DNA from: an uncultured Clostridium sp. | Lineage (GTDB): Bacteria > Bacillota > Clostridia > Clostridiales > Clostridiaceae | Length of the DNA stretch: 53,715 bases | Assembly (NCBI RefSeq): GCF_934754925.1 | Contig: NZ_CAKVJA010000017.1 | Location: forward strand, 1 to 53,715 | Reading direction: 5' to 3' | Shown: piece by piece, positions 40,063-49,525 of the stretch | Position numbering within the stretch: the stretch's first letter is position 1 | Layout of the letters: every line of letters starts with the position of its first letter | The notes under the pieces: model-generated | Seen by the model: the letters and a program-made list of their open reading frames with translations, nothing else | The model's database searches: none | Told to the model about the DNA's origin: nothing | Made by a program: the position numbers and the translations under genes

Positions 40063-42711
40063 ATGAAATTCATGGGAGCAAATGAATTAAGAGAAAGTTT
40101 TATTAGCTTTTTCGAATCTAAGGAACATTTAAGAATGGAAAGTTTTCCATTAGTACCTAAAAACGATAATAGTTTATTATTAATAAATGCAGGTATGGCA
40201 CCACTTAAGCCATATTTCACAGGTATACAAAAACCACCAAAGACTAGAGTTACGACTTGTCAAAAGTGTATTAGAACTGGTGATATAGAAAATGTAGGAA
40301 AGACTTCAAGACATGGTACTTTCTTTGAAATGTTAGGTAACTTCTCATTTGGAGATTACTTCAAAAATGAAATTATTCCATGGTCATGGGAATATGTAAC
40401 AGAAGTTTTAAAATTACCTAAGGATAAATTATATGTAACAATTTATTTAGAAGATGATGAGGCATATGAAATTTGGACTACTAAAACAGATATAGATCCA
40501 AACAGAATATTTAGATTAGGTAAAGATGATAACTTCTGGGAAGTTGGAACTGTTGGACCATGTGGACCTTGTACAGAAATTCACTTTGATAGAGGTGTAG
40601 ATGTAGAACCTGTTACAAATGTGGATGATTTTGTAGCTGCTTCTGATGCTGATAGAATAGTTGAGTTCTGGAACTTAGTATTTATTCAATTTGATAAACA
40701 AGAAGATGGTAGCTATGCTCCATTAAAGAATAAAAATATAGATACTGGTATGGGACTTGAAAGAATTGCAACTATAATGCAAGGTGTTGATAACATATTT
40801 GAAATTGATACAGTAAAGAATATCTTAAATAAGGTATCAGCTTTATCAGGTGTAGAATATGGAAAAGATGCTAATAGCGATATTTCATTAAGAATAGTAA
40901 CAGACCACGTTAAAGCTGTAACTATGCTTATATCTGATGGTGTTCAACCAAGTAACGAAGGTAGAGGATATGTTTTAAGAAGACTTTTAAGAAGAGCTGC
41001 AAGACATGGAAGATTACTTGGAATTAAGGGATTATTCTTAAAGGATGTTGTAGATGCTGTTGTTGAAAACTATGGTGGAAATTATCCAGTATTAGTTGAA
41101 AATAAGGATTATATAACTAAGATAATAACTTTAGAAGAAGAAAGATTTAATGAAACTATTGATGGTGGAATGAATATATTAAATGGTTATATTAAAGAAT
41201 TAGAAGAAGCTAAATCTACAGTACTTTCTGGAGAAAAAGCATTTAAATTATATGATACTTATGGATTCCCACTAGAATTAACAGAAGAAATCCTTGAAGA
41301 AAAGGGAATGACTGTTGATCACGAAGAATTCAAAAAGGAAATGGAAGCACAAAGAGAAAGAGCTAGAAGTGCAAGAGGCGAAACTTCTTACATGGGAGCT
41401 GATGAAAATCCAATTAACAAAGTAAAAGCTGATATTGAAACTGAGTTTACTGGATATACTTCAACAGAAGGTGTTGGAAAAGTTGTAGTTTTAGCAACTG
41501 ATGAAGAATTTGTTGATGAATTAACTGAAGGAAGCAAAGGTTATATCTTAACTGATAAGACTCCTTTCTATGCTGAGATGGGTGGTCAAATTGGTGATAC
41601 TGGTATGATTGTTGGAGCTAACGGAACAGCTTATGTATATAATACTAAGAAAAATGTTGGTGGAAAGACTGTTCATTATGTTGAAGTTAAAACTGGAAGT
41701 ATAAAGAGTGGTGAAGAAGTTACTTTAACTGTAGATAAGGCAAGAAGATCTAGTGTTTGTAAAAACCATACAGCAACTCATATGTTACAAGCTGCATTAA
41801 AAGAAATTGTTGGATCTCATGTTCACCAAGCAGGTTCTTTTGTTGATAATGAAAGATTAAGATTTGACTTTACTCACTTCCAAGCCATGACAGCTGAAGA
41901 AATTCAAAAGGTTGAAGATTTAGTTAATGATAAGATAATGGAAGTTGACGTTGTAGAAACTAAGCTTATGACAATTGAAGAGGCTAAGGAATCTGGAGCA
42001 ACAGCATTATTTGATGAAAAATATGGTGATAAAGTAAGAGTAGTAGCTGCTGGAGAATTCTCTAAAGAACTTTGTGGTGGTACTCACGTATCTAATGTTG
42101 GAGAAATAGGATTATTTAAAATAGTTTCTGAAACTGGTGTAGCTGCTGGTATAAGAAGAATAGAAGCTTTAACAGGAAGAGCAGCTATAAAATATATGGA
42201 AGAAAAGCAAAGATTATTAAAAGAAGCTTGTGCAGCACTTAAGTGTACTGAAAAAGATGTTTTAAAGAAAATATCAACTCAAGGTGCAGAAATTAAAGAA
42301 AAAGATAAAGAAATTGCAGAGCTTAAATCAAAACTTACAAGTGGAGCTTTAGATGATATATTAAATTCAGCTAAGGAAATTAATGGAGTTAAATCAATTG
42401 CATATGCACTTGAAGGTGTAGATGGAAATGCTTTAAGAGATTTAGCTGATAAAATAAGAAGTAAGATGGGTTCAGGAGTTGTAGTATTAGTAAGTAAGTT
42501 AGGAGATAAGGTTAATTTAGTTACTATGGCAACTAAGGATGTATTAGATAAGGGAATACATGCAGGTAAGATTATTAAAGAAGTAGCTACTGTTGTTGGC
42601 GGTGGCGGAGGTGGAAGACCAGACATGGCTCAAGCCGGTGGTAAGAAGCCAGAAAGTATTCCACAAGCTATAGAAGCTGCATTCCAAACAATAGAAAATT
42701 TAGTAAAATAG
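40063..42711 (+). CDS. alaS: Alanyl-tRNA synthetase
   Basis: 882 residues. Class II synthetase core (motif 2 TCQKCIRTGDIENVGKTSRHGTFFEMLGNFSFGDYF; motif 3 GMGLERIA), a tRNA recognition region, the editing domain with zinc ligands HTATHML and CGGTHVSNVGEIG, and the C-terminal DHHA1/Gly-rich domain (VVGGGGGGRPDMAQAGGK). I use the ATG at 40063, with GGAGG about 11 bases upstream; the TTG at 40045 covers that ribosome site. Controlled by the T-box upstream. Full length. Confidence 0.97.
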   Translation: MKFMGANELRESFISFFESKEHLRMESFPLVPKNDNSLLLINAGMAPLKPYFTGIQKPPKTRVTTCQKCIRTGDIENVGKTSRHGTFFEMLGNFSFGDYFKNEIIPWSWEYVTEVLKLPKDKLYVTIYLEDDEAYEIWTTKTDIDPNRIFRLGKDDNFWEVGTVGPCGPCTEIHFDRGVDVEPVTNVDDFVAASDADRIVEFWNLVFIQFDKQEDGSYAPLKNKNIDTGMGLERIATIMQGVDNIFEIDTVKNILNKVSALSGVEYGKDANSDISLRIVTDHVKAVTMLISDGVQPSNEGRGYVLRRLLRRAARHGRLLGIKGLFLKDVVDAVVENYGGNYPVLVENKDYITKIITLEEERFNETIDGGMNILNGYIKELEEAKSTVLSGEKAFKLYDTYGFPLELTEEILEEKGMTVDHEEFKKEMEAQRERARSARGETSYMGADENPINKVKADIETEFTGYTSTEGVGKVVVLATDEEFVDELTEGSKGYILTDKTPFYAEMGGQIGDTGMIVGANGTAYVYNTKKNVGGKTVHYVEVKTGSIKSGEEVTLTVDKARRSSVCKNHTATHMLQAALKEIVGSHVHQAGSFVDNERLRFDFTHFQAMTAEEIQKVEDLVNDKIMEVDVVETKLMTIEEAKESGATALFDEKYGDKVRVVAAGEFSKELCGGTHVSNVGEIGLFKIVSETGVAAGIRRIEALTGRAAIKYMEEKQRLLKEACAALKCTEKDVLKKISTQGAEIKEKDKEIAELKSKLTSGALDDILNSAKEINGVKSIAYALEGVDGNALRDLADKIRSKMGSGVVVLVSKLGDKVNLVTMATKDVLDKGIHAGKIIKEVATVVGGGGGGRPDMAQAGGKKPESIPQAIEAAFQTIENLVK

Positions 42712-42813
42712 TTTTTTGAGAGTATACAATTATGTTAATTTAGGTTATAATATAAATAATAAAGTTGTATAAAGATTTTCCAATGATTAAAAATAAATAA
42801 AAAACTTTCGTAA

Positions 42814-42848
42814 GGGGGTGAAGCTGCTAAGAAGCAGCGGACGATATG
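42814..42848 (+). promoter_or_regulatory. Split ribosome-binding site with intervening hairpin before ireB
   Basis: A strong Shine-Dalgarno (AGGGGGTG, 42813-42820) lies 27 bases from the ATG. Between them GCTGCT/AGCAGC (42823-42828/42833-42838) forms a 6-bp hairpin with a 4-base loop; folding it leaves an effective spacing near 11 bases. Confidence 0.6.
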
Positions 42849-43103
42849 GATAATAATCTTGACAGAACAATGCAATTTGACTTAAACATTAACAAAGAAG
42901 ATTTAACTAAATCAATTTTAAATGATGTATATACAGCATTGAAGGAAAAAGGATATAACCCAATAAATCAGTTGGTAGGTTATCTAATTTCAGGGGATCC
43001 TTCTTACATTACTAGTTATAACGGAGCAAGAGCTTTACTTAGAAAACTTGAAAGAGATGAAATACTTGAAGAGGTAATAAAATCTTATCTAGAAATAAAA
43101 TAA
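42846..43103 (+). CDS. ireB: IreB family regulatory phosphoprotein (DUF965)
   Basis: 85 residues. IreB in Enterococcus is a substrate of the PASTA kinase IreK and controls cephalosporin resistance. Conserved features: N-terminal DRTMQFDLN with the phospho-acceptor threonine, and VYTALKEKGYNPINQLVGYLISGDPSYITSYNGARALLRKLERDEILEE. Position between alaS and ruvX is the conserved one in Firmicutes. Translation start is unusual (hairpin between Shine-Dalgarno and ATG). Confidence 0.93.
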   Translation: MDNNLDRTMQFDLNINKEDLTKSILNDVYTALKEKGYNPINQLVGYLISGDPSYITSYNGARALLRKLERDEILEEVIKSYLEIK

Positions 43104-43131
43104 AAGGTGCCCGTTAATCGGGCGCTTTTAT
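43103..43131 (+). terminator. Hairpin after ireB
   Basis: G+C-rich stem (43106-43113 with 43119-43126) followed by TTTTATTT. A strong terminator or attenuator between ireB and ruvX. Confidence 0.8.
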
Positions 43132-43226
43132 TTATTAAAAATTATTTTTTTAAATAAATTAAACAAAAATTAAAAAATTATGAACACGTTTTACTAGTTC
43201 AAAATTAATTAAACAAAGGAGTTTCT

Positions 43227-43646
43227 ATGAGAATATTAGGACTTGATATGGGATCAAAGACTATAGGAGTTGCATTAAGTGATCCGTTAGGATGGACAGC
43301 ACAAGGAATTACAACAATAAGACGTACTAAAAAGGAACAAGATTTAGAAGAAGTGAATAAAATATGCAATGAATATGGTGTAGAAACTATAGTTGTTGGA
43401 TTACCTAAAAATATGAATGGAACTATTGGAGAATCAGGAGAAAAAGCTCTAGAGTTTGCGGAGCTACTAAAAGAAAAGACAGGTTTACCAATAGAAATGT
43501 GGGATGAAAGATTAACAACAGTAGCGGCACATAGAGCAATGTTAGAAGCTGATCTTTCAAGAAATAAAAGAAAGAAAATTGTAGATAAAATAGCAGCAAC
43601 ATACATATTACAAGGATATCTTGATAAATTAAGATTAAGTAAGTAG
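43227..43646 (+). CDS. ruvX: Holliday junction resolvase-like protein RuvX/YqgF
   Basis: 139 residues, RNase H-like fold: GLDMGSKTIGVALSDPLG (catalytic Asp), VGLPKNMNGTIGESGE, MWDERLTTVAAHRAMLEADLSR and DKIAATYILQGYLD. Proposed to resolve Holliday junctions or process pre-16S rRNA 5' ends. AAGGAG precedes the ATG. Short and complete. Confidence 0.95.
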   Translation: MRILGLDMGSKTIGVALSDPLGWTAQGITTIRRTKKEQDLEEVNKICNEYGVETIVVGLPKNMNGTIGESGEKALEFAELLKEKTGLPIEMWDERLTTVAAHRAMLEADLSRNKRKKIVDKIAATYILQGYLDKLRLSK

Positions 43647-43764
43647 TTAATGGGAAAGAGACTAAATAAGTAATTAAAAATATGAGATAATTAAGTTGTT
43701 TGCAGTTTTGATATTTTATGTAATAATATAATAAACAATTCAAATGAAAAAGGAGTTTGTAAAA

Positions 43765-44040
43765 ATGGAAAAAGATTTAAAAACAATACAATTATTTGAT
43801 GAAGATGGAAATGAGATAAATTTAAATGTAATAGCATTCTTTGATATGGTAAACCCTGAGACGGAAGAAAAAAGTGAGTATGTTATAGTTCAAGAACAAG
43901 GATATGAAGATGAAAATCCTTTTGCTTTAAAAGTAATAAAAGATGAAGAAGATAATGATATTTTTGAATTAATTGAAAATGAAGTAGAATTAGCTGCTAT
44001 AGAAGAAGCTTATAATACTATTTTTATGGACGAAGAATAA
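43765..44040 (+). CDS. DUF1292 family protein
   Basis: 91 residues, acidic (about one third Asp/Glu), DUF1292 family: TIQLFDEDGNEINLNVIAFFDM...YVIVQEQGYEDENPFALKVIKDEEDNDIFELIENEVELAAIEEAY. Function unknown; conserved in the ireB-ruvX-fur neighbourhood of Firmicutes. AAGGAG lies about 10 bases before the ATG at 43765; the upstream ATG at 43744 covers the ribosome site. Confidence 0.9.
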   Translation: MEKDLKTIQLFDEDGNEINLNVIAFFDMVNPETEEKSEYVIVQEQGYEDENPFALKVIKDEEDNDIFELIENEVELAAIEEAYNTIFMDEE

Positions 44041-44065
44041 TTTAAAGAAATGAGGTGTTAAGTAT

Positions 44066-44527
44066 ATGAGCACAGTTAATATAGATATTGAATTATTGAA
44101 GGAAAACTTAAAACAAAAGGGCTATAAGTTAACGCCTCAAAGAAGAGCTATTGTAGATGTAATCATTGAAAAAGAGGGAGAACACTTAACCGCAGAAGAA
44201 ATTTATGATGAAGTTAAGAAAATATGTCCTGATATAGGTTTAGCAACAGTATATAGAACTGTATTATTACTAGAGGAGATAGGCGTTATTTTTAAGTTAG
44301 ATTTAAATGATGGATGTAGTAGATATGAACTTGTTCATAGTGAGGAAGAACATAGACATCATCACTTAGTATGTAATGAGTGTAAGGCTGTATTTGAAGT
44401 TCAAGATGATCTTTTAGATGAACTTGAAGAAAGAATTGAAAATACATACGGATTTAAGATTTTAGATCATAGTGTAAAATTCTTTGGAATATGTGCTAAC
44501 TGTTGTAAAAAACAAAAAGGTGAATAA
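44066..44527 (+). CDS. fur: Fur family metal-dependent regulator
   Basis: 153 residues. N-terminal winged helix (GYKLTPQRRAIVDVIIEKEGEHLTAEEIYDEVKKICPDIGLATVYRTVLLLEEIGVI) and a C-terminal dimerisation domain with HRHHHLVCNECKAVFEV and CANC, the two CxxC pairs of the structural zinc site. The HRHHH stretch and the following acidic residues form the regulatory metal site. Fur, PerR and Zur cannot be told apart securely; the location matches the clostridial Fur-like gene. It lies 25 bases after DUF1292. Confidence 0.92.
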   Translation: MSTVNIDIELLKENLKQKGYKLTPQRRAIVDVIIEKEGEHLTAEEIYDEVKKICPDIGLATVYRTVLLLEEIGVIFKLDLNDGCSRYELVHSEEEHRHHHLVCNECKAVFEVQDDLLDELEERIENTYGFKILDHSVKFFGICANCCKKQKGE

Positions 44528-44593
44528 AAGGATATTTTAATATAGTATGTATATACTTTGAAATACATAGTGGAAAAGAGAAGGAGGGGACAT

Positions 44594-46261
44594 ATGAAGA
44601 ATGAAAAGGCAAAGGTTAAGATTATTCCTTTAGGTGGGGTAAATGAAATCGGAAAAAATTTAACAGCAATAGAGTATAAAAATGATATAGTTGTAATAGA
44701 TTGTGGACTTAAATTCCCAGATGAAGATATGTTCGGAATAGATTTAGTTATACCTGATATAACGTACCTTATAAAAAATAAGGAAAAAGTATCGGGAATA
44801 TTCTTAACTCATGGTCACGAAGATCATATTGGAGCGTTACCATATGTTTTAAAACAATTAAATGTTCCAGTATATGGAACAAAATTAACGTTAGGAATAG
44901 TAGAAACTAAGCTTAAGGAACATGGATTATTAAGTTCAACAGAGCTTATAAGAGTAAAACCAAGAGATGTAATTAGATTAAATTCAGTATCCGTAGAGTT
45001 TATAAAAACTAATCACTCAATTGCTGACTCAGTTGCAATTGCAGTACACACGCCATTAGGTGTTGTACTTCATACAGGAGATTTTAAGGTGGATTATACA
45101 CCTATTGACGGTGAAGCTATGGATTTTGCAAGATTTGCAGAATTAGGAAAAAAGGGAGTTCTTGCTATGATGGCAGACTCTACAAATGTTGAAAGAGCTG
45201 GGTATACAAACTCAGAAAAAATTGTTGGAGAAAGTTTAACGAGAATATTCGGAAAAACTAAAGGAAGAATAATTATTGCAACATTTGCCTCAAATATTCA
45301 TAGAATTCAACAAATAATAGATGCTGCTTCAGTATATGGTAGAAAAGTTGCCGTTTCTGGAAGAAGTATGGAGAATATATTGAATGTAGCTATAGAATTA
45401 GGCTATATTGAAGTTGATAAGGATACTTTAGTATCTATTGATCAAATTAATAAATATAATAATGATCAGGTAGTTATTATAACTACTGGAAGTCAAGGTG
45501 AGCCAATGTCTGCATTGTCAAGAATGGCAGCATCAGAGCATAGAAAGGTAAATATTGTTGAAGGTGATACAATAATTATTTCGGCTACACCTATTCCAGG
45601 AAATGAAAAGCTTGTATCAAAAGTTATTAATCAATTATTTAAAAAGGGTGCAGAAGTTATATATGGCTCTCAAGAAAATATTCATGTTTCAGGTCATGCC
45701 TGTCAAGAAGAGCTAAAACTTATGCAAACATTAGTTAAACCAAAGAATTTTATTCCAGTTCATGGTGAATATAGACATCTAAAACAACATGGAGAACTAG
45801 CTATAAAATTAGGATTAGATCCTAAAAATGTAATTATTCCTGAAGTAGGGGATGTAATTGAAGTTACTAGAAGTGGCATTAAAAAGAATGGAAGCGTTGT
45901 TTCGGGACAAATATTTGTTGATGGACTTGGTGTTGGAGATGTTGGTAATATAGTATTAAGAGATAGAAAACATCTATCTCAAGATGGTATATTAACAGTA
46001 GTTGTGACTTTATCAAAAGAAAGTAAAACTATAGTAGCAGGTCCAGATGTTATCTCAAGAGGATTTGTTTATGTAAGGGAATCTGAAGGATTAATGGATG
46101 AAGCAAAAGATATTGTTAGAAATATTTTACTTGATTGTGAGGAAAAGAAAATTACTGATTGGGCAACATTAAAATCAAATGTAAGAGATGAGCTTAGAGC
46201 TTACCTTTACGAAAAAACTAAGAGAAAACCAATGATTTTACCAATTATTATGGAAATATAA
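44594..46261 (+). CDS. rnj: Ribonuclease J
   Basis: 555 residues. Metallo-beta-lactamase/beta-CASP nuclease with both endonuclease and 5'-3' exonuclease activity in mRNA turnover. Motifs: LTHGHEDHIGALPY (zinc ligands), VVLHTGDFKVD, MMADSTNVERAGYT, the beta-CASP segment GRIIIATFASNIHRIQQ, and ISGHACQEEL-type VSGHACQEE plus PVHGEYRHL. The ATG at 44594 follows GGAGGGG; the longer reading from 44558 is unlikely. Length is that of RnjA/RnjB. Confidence 0.96.
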   Translation: MKNEKAKVKIIPLGGVNEIGKNLTAIEYKNDIVVIDCGLKFPDEDMFGIDLVIPDITYLIKNKEKVSGIFLTHGHEDHIGALPYVLKQLNVPVYGTKLTLGIVETKLKEHGLLSSTELIRVKPRDVIRLNSVSVEFIKTNHSIADSVAIAVHTPLGVVLHTGDFKVDYTPIDGEAMDFARFAELGKKGVLAMMADSTNVERAGYTNSEKIVGESLTRIFGKTKGRIIIATFASNIHRIQQIIDAASVYGRKVAVSGRSMENILNVAIELGYIEVDKDTLVSIDQINKYNNDQVVIITTGSQGEPMSALSRMAASEHRKVNIVEGDTIIISATPIPGNEKLVSKVINQLFKKGAEVIYGSQENIHVSGHACQEELKLMQTLVKPKNFIPVHGEYRHLKQHGELAIKLGLDPKNVIIPEVGDVIEVTRSGIKKNGSVVSGQIFVDGLGVGDVGNIVLRDRKHLSQDGILTVVVTLSKESKTIVAGPDVISRGFVYVRESEGLMDEAKDIVRNILLDCEEKKITDWATLKSNVRDELRAYLYEKTKRKPMILPIIMEI

Positions 46262-46311
46262 GTACTAGTTGACAAGTAACAAAGATAATAGTAGAATAAT
46301 TTAGAGATTTG

Positions 46312-46345
46312 GAAATTGGATACGAGTGTATCCAATTTTCTTTTT
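46312..46345 (+). terminator. Terminator of the ireB-rnj region
   Basis: Perfect 12-bp arms 46312-46323 and 46328-46339 around GAGT, then Ts. From there to typA (46545) the sequence is AT-rich and presumably holds the typA promoter. Confidence 0.8.
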
Positions 46346-46544
46346 AAGTAAAATATTTATAGGTTTACAAAAGGAGAATCTAAATTTATAATTTAGTAAT
46401 TTTAACTTTAAAAGATATAGCGTAGCATAGGTTTTATTACCTTTAGCCTGCTTTGTTCAAAAGTAAGATAAGCCTTTAAAATAAAAATTATGAATTTAAT
46501 AGTAATATTTAAATTTATTAATAAAAGTTAATGGAGGAAATTAA

Positions 46545-48371
46545 ATGGAATTAATAACTAGAGATGATATTAGAAATATAGCAATAATAGCTCACGTTGA
46601 CCATGGTAAAACAACATTAGTTGATGCTATGTTTAAAGAAAGTCACGTATTTAGATCAAATGAAAAAATGGATGAAAGAGTAATGGACTCTAATGATTTA
46701 GAAAAAGAAAGAGGAATTACAATTCTTTCAAAGAATACTGCAGTTATGTATGATGGAATAAAAATAAACATCGTTGATACACCGGGACATGCTGATTTCG
46801 GTGGAGAAGTTGAACGTGTACTTAAGATGGTTGATTCAGTTTTACTTGTTGTTGATTCTTATGAAGGACCAATGCCACAAACAAAGTTCGTTTTAAAGAA
46901 AGCTCTAGAGCTAAAGTTAAAACCAATCGTTGTTATAAATAAGATAGACAAACCAAACGCTAGACCAGAAGAAGTTATTGATGAAGTATTTGACTTATTC
47001 CTAGAATTAGGAGCTGATGATGAGCAATTAGACTTCCCAATTATATATGCTTCTGCTAGAGAAGGTTTTGCAAGATATAATGTTGAAGATACAAATATGG
47101 GTATGGAACCATTATTTAAGACAATTATAGAACATGTTGAACCACCAAAGGGATATATAGATGGACCTTTCCAAATGCTAGTTACAACTTTAGATAGTAA
47201 TGCATTCGTTGGTAAAATTGCTATAGGTAAAGTACATAGAGGAAAAGTTAAGAAAAATCAAAGCGTTGCTTTAGTTAGACAAGATGGAAGTAAAGCAAAT
47301 TACAAAATAACAGCTGTATTTGGTTATAATGGATTAAAGAGAGAAGAAATTGAAGAAGCTGGACTTGGAGATATTATTGCAGTAAGTGGTATTATTGATG
47401 CTAATATTGGAGAAACTATAGCTGATTCTTCTAATCCAGAAGCTTTACCATTCGTTGAAATTGATGAACCAACACTTAACATGAACTTCATGGTTAATGA
47501 TTCACCATTTGCAGGTAAAGAAGGGGAATTCGTTACTTCAAGACACTTAAGAGATAGATTAATGAAAGAATTAGAAACTAACGTAAGTTTAAGAGTTAAA
47601 GAAATAACTCCAGATTGTTTCGAAGTATCAGGAAGAGGGGAACTTCACTTATCAGTTCTTATTGAAACTATGAGAAGAGAAGGATTTGAGTTACAAGTTT
47701 CTAAGCCAAATGTTATCTTCAAAGAAGAAAATGGTAAAAAATTAGAACCAATGGAATACTTAACTATAGATGTACCAGAAGAATTCATGGGTGCTGTTAT
47801 GGAAAAAATGGGACCAAGAAAAGCTGAAATGGTTAATATGACATCAGCAGTAAACGGATATACTAGATTAGAATTCGTAATTCCTGCAAGAGGTCTTATA
47901 GGATTCAGAAATGAATTCATGACAGATACAAAAGGTAATGGTATCATGAATCACGTATTTGAAGGATATGCTCCATATAAGGGAGAAATTGAATCAAGAA
48001 GCAGAGGTTCAATAGTATCATTCGAACAAGGTGAAGCAATTGCTTACGGATTATTTAATGCTCAAGAAAGAGGTAGATTATTTATAACTCCAGGTACACC
48101 AGTATACCAAGGTATGGTTGTTGGAGAATGTTCTAGAGCAGAAGATTTAGATATCAATGTTTGTAAAGGTAAAAAATTAACTAATACAAGAGCTTCAGGT
48201 TCTGATGATGCTGTTAAATTAGTGCCAGTTACTACTTTAACATTAGAGCAATCAATTGAATTTATCGGAAATGATGAGTTAGTTGAAGTTACTCCAGAAA
48301 GCATTAGAATTAGAAAGAGATACTTAGATGCTGCTGAAAGAAAGAGAATGATAAGTAGAAGTAAAAAATAA
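46545..48371 (+). CDS. typA: Ribosome-associated GTPase TypA/BipA
   Basis: 608 residues. Translational GTPase with G1 IAHVDHGKTTLVD, switch I NDLEKERGITI, G3 DTPGHADFGGE, G4 NKIDKP, then EF-G-like domains III/V and the BipA-specific C-terminal domain (VFEGYAPYKGEIESRSRGSIVSFEQGEA). It acts in ribosome assembly and stress adaptation. GGAGGAAA precedes the ATG. Codon use is noticeably more C-ending than the neighbours (TTC, GAC), as expected of a highly expressed gene. Confidence 0.96.
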   Translation: MELITRDDIRNIAIIAHVDHGKTTLVDAMFKESHVFRSNEKMDERVMDSNDLEKERGITILSKNTAVMYDGIKINIVDTPGHADFGGEVERVLKMVDSVLLVVDSYEGPMPQTKFVLKKALELKLKPIVVINKIDKPNARPEEVIDEVFDLFLELGADDEQLDFPIIYASAREGFARYNVEDTNMGMEPLFKTIIEHVEPPKGYIDGPFQMLVTTLDSNAFVGKIAIGKVHRGKVKKNQSVALVRQDGSKANYKITAVFGYNGLKREEIEEAGLGDIIAVSGIIDANIGETIADSSNPEALPFVEIDEPTLNMNFMVNDSPFAGKEGEFVTSRHLRDRLMKELETNVSLRVKEITPDCFEVSGRGELHLSVLIETMRREGFELQVSKPNVIFKEENGKKLEPMEYLTIDVPEEFMGAVMEKMGPRKAEMVNMTSAVNGYTRLEFVIPARGLIGFRNEFMTDTKGNGIMNHVFEGYAPYKGEIESRSRGSIVSFEQGEAIAYGLFNAQERGRLFITPGTPVYQGMVVGECSRAEDLDINVCKGKKLTNTRASGSDDAVKLVPVTTLTLEQSIEFIGNDELVEVTPESIRIRKRYLDAAERKRMISRSKK

Positions 48372-48412
48372 TTATGTAAATTCTTTATAATTGCATATAA
48401 AAGTATTATAAT

Positions 48413-48447
48413 AGTGAATAGCTAAGAAATTTAGCTATTCACTTTTA
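48413..48447 (+). terminator. Hairpin between typA and mltG
   Basis: Perfect 13-bp arms 48413-48425 and 48431-48443 followed by TTTT. Confidence 0.75.
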
Positions 48448-48463
48448 AATACAGGGGGTATTT

Positions 48464-49507
48464 ATGAAAAGAAAGGCTAAAAATACCGGTAGAACTTTAA
48501 GAAAGAAAAAATCAAAGAATACTGGAAGACCTTTAATTGTTTTATTATTAATTATTGTAATAGCTTTAACTTCTATGTTTATATCAACAATTAATAAGCC
48601 TCTTAAAATTTCAGATTCACAAGTAGTAGATGTTAAAGAAGGCGATAGCTTTTATAGCATTATAAATAGTCTTTCTAATGAAAATAAAATTAAAAGTCCA
48701 TTTATAATAAAAATTTATGCTAAGCTAACAGGCCTAGATTTAGAGGTGGTTCCAGGAAGTCATACCTTAGATAAGGGCATGTCTGTAAAGGATATAGCTA
48801 AAACTTTAAAGGATACCAATAATGCAAATGAAATAACATTAACTATTCCAGAAGGCTTTAATATAGAAGATATAGCAGCTAGAGTAGAAGAAAAGGGCAT
48901 TTGTTCGAAAGATGAGTTTTTAAATGCAGTAAAAAGTTATCCATTGCCATCTTATGTAAAGGATAATTCAGATAAAAGATATAATTTAGAAGGTTTTTTA
49001 TTCCCAGATACATATAACTTCGAAATTGGAGTTGAACCACAATACATAATAAAAACAATGATAAAGAGATTTGAAGAAGTGTGGAATGAAATAACACAAG
49101 GACTTGATATTAAAGAGGATAATATTGAAAATATAATTAATGTAGCATCTATTATTGAAAAGGAAGCAAGGGTAGATGAAGATAGACCTTTAATAGCTTC
49201 TGTAATTTATAATAGATTAAAACAAAATATGCCTTTGCAAATTGATGCAACGGTTATTTATGCACATGGATATTATATAGAGAATGTAAGGAATAGACAT
49301 TTAGCAATTGAGTCAAAGTATAATACATATTTACATAAGGGATTACCAGTAGGTCCAATATGTAATCCGGGTGCACCATCTATAAAAGCTGCATTACATC
49401 CCTCTGATACAAATTATTTATTTTATCTATTAGCATCAGATGATGAACATTATTTTACTGATAATTATGATGACTTTTTAAAAAAGAAACAAGAATTAGG
49501 ATATTAA
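48464..49507 (+). CDS. mltG: Endolytic transglycosylase MltG
   Basis: 347 residues. A basic N-terminus (KRKAKNTGRTLRKKKSKNTGR) precedes one membrane anchor (PLIVLLLIIVIALTSMFIST), then a LysM-like region and the YceG catalytic domain with INVASIIEKEARVDEDRPLIASVIYNRL (catalytic Glu) and LQIDATVIYA. MltG cuts nascent glycan strands outside the membrane. AGGGGG precedes the ATG. First gene of a tight cluster with trmR, the U32 gene and udk. Confidence 0.94.
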   Translation: MKRKAKNTGRTLRKKKSKNTGRPLIVLLLIIVIALTSMFISTINKPLKISDSQVVDVKEGDSFYSIINSLSNENKIKSPFIIKIYAKLTGLDLEVVPGSHTLDKGMSVKDIAKTLKDTNNANEITLTIPEGFNIEDIAARVEEKGICSKDEFLNAVKSYPLPSYVKDNSDKRYNLEGFLFPDTYNFEIGVEPQYIIKTMIKRFEEVWNEITQGLDIKEDNIENIINVASIIEKEARVDEDRPLIASVIYNRLKQNMPLQIDATVIYAHGYYIENVRNRHLAIESKYNTYLHKGLPVGPICNPGAPSIKAALHPSDTNYLFYLLASDDEHYFTDNYDDFLKKKQELGY

Positions 49508-49525
49508 CATATACGGAGGTTTAGT

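Noticed and set aside
42279..42626. 115-codon open frame on the minus strand inside alaS
   Set aside because: Antisense shadow of a conserved coding region; no ribosome site and low-complexity product.
43205..43743. Minus-strand open frames across ruvX
   Set aside because: They mirror the ruvX codons and have no ribosome site.
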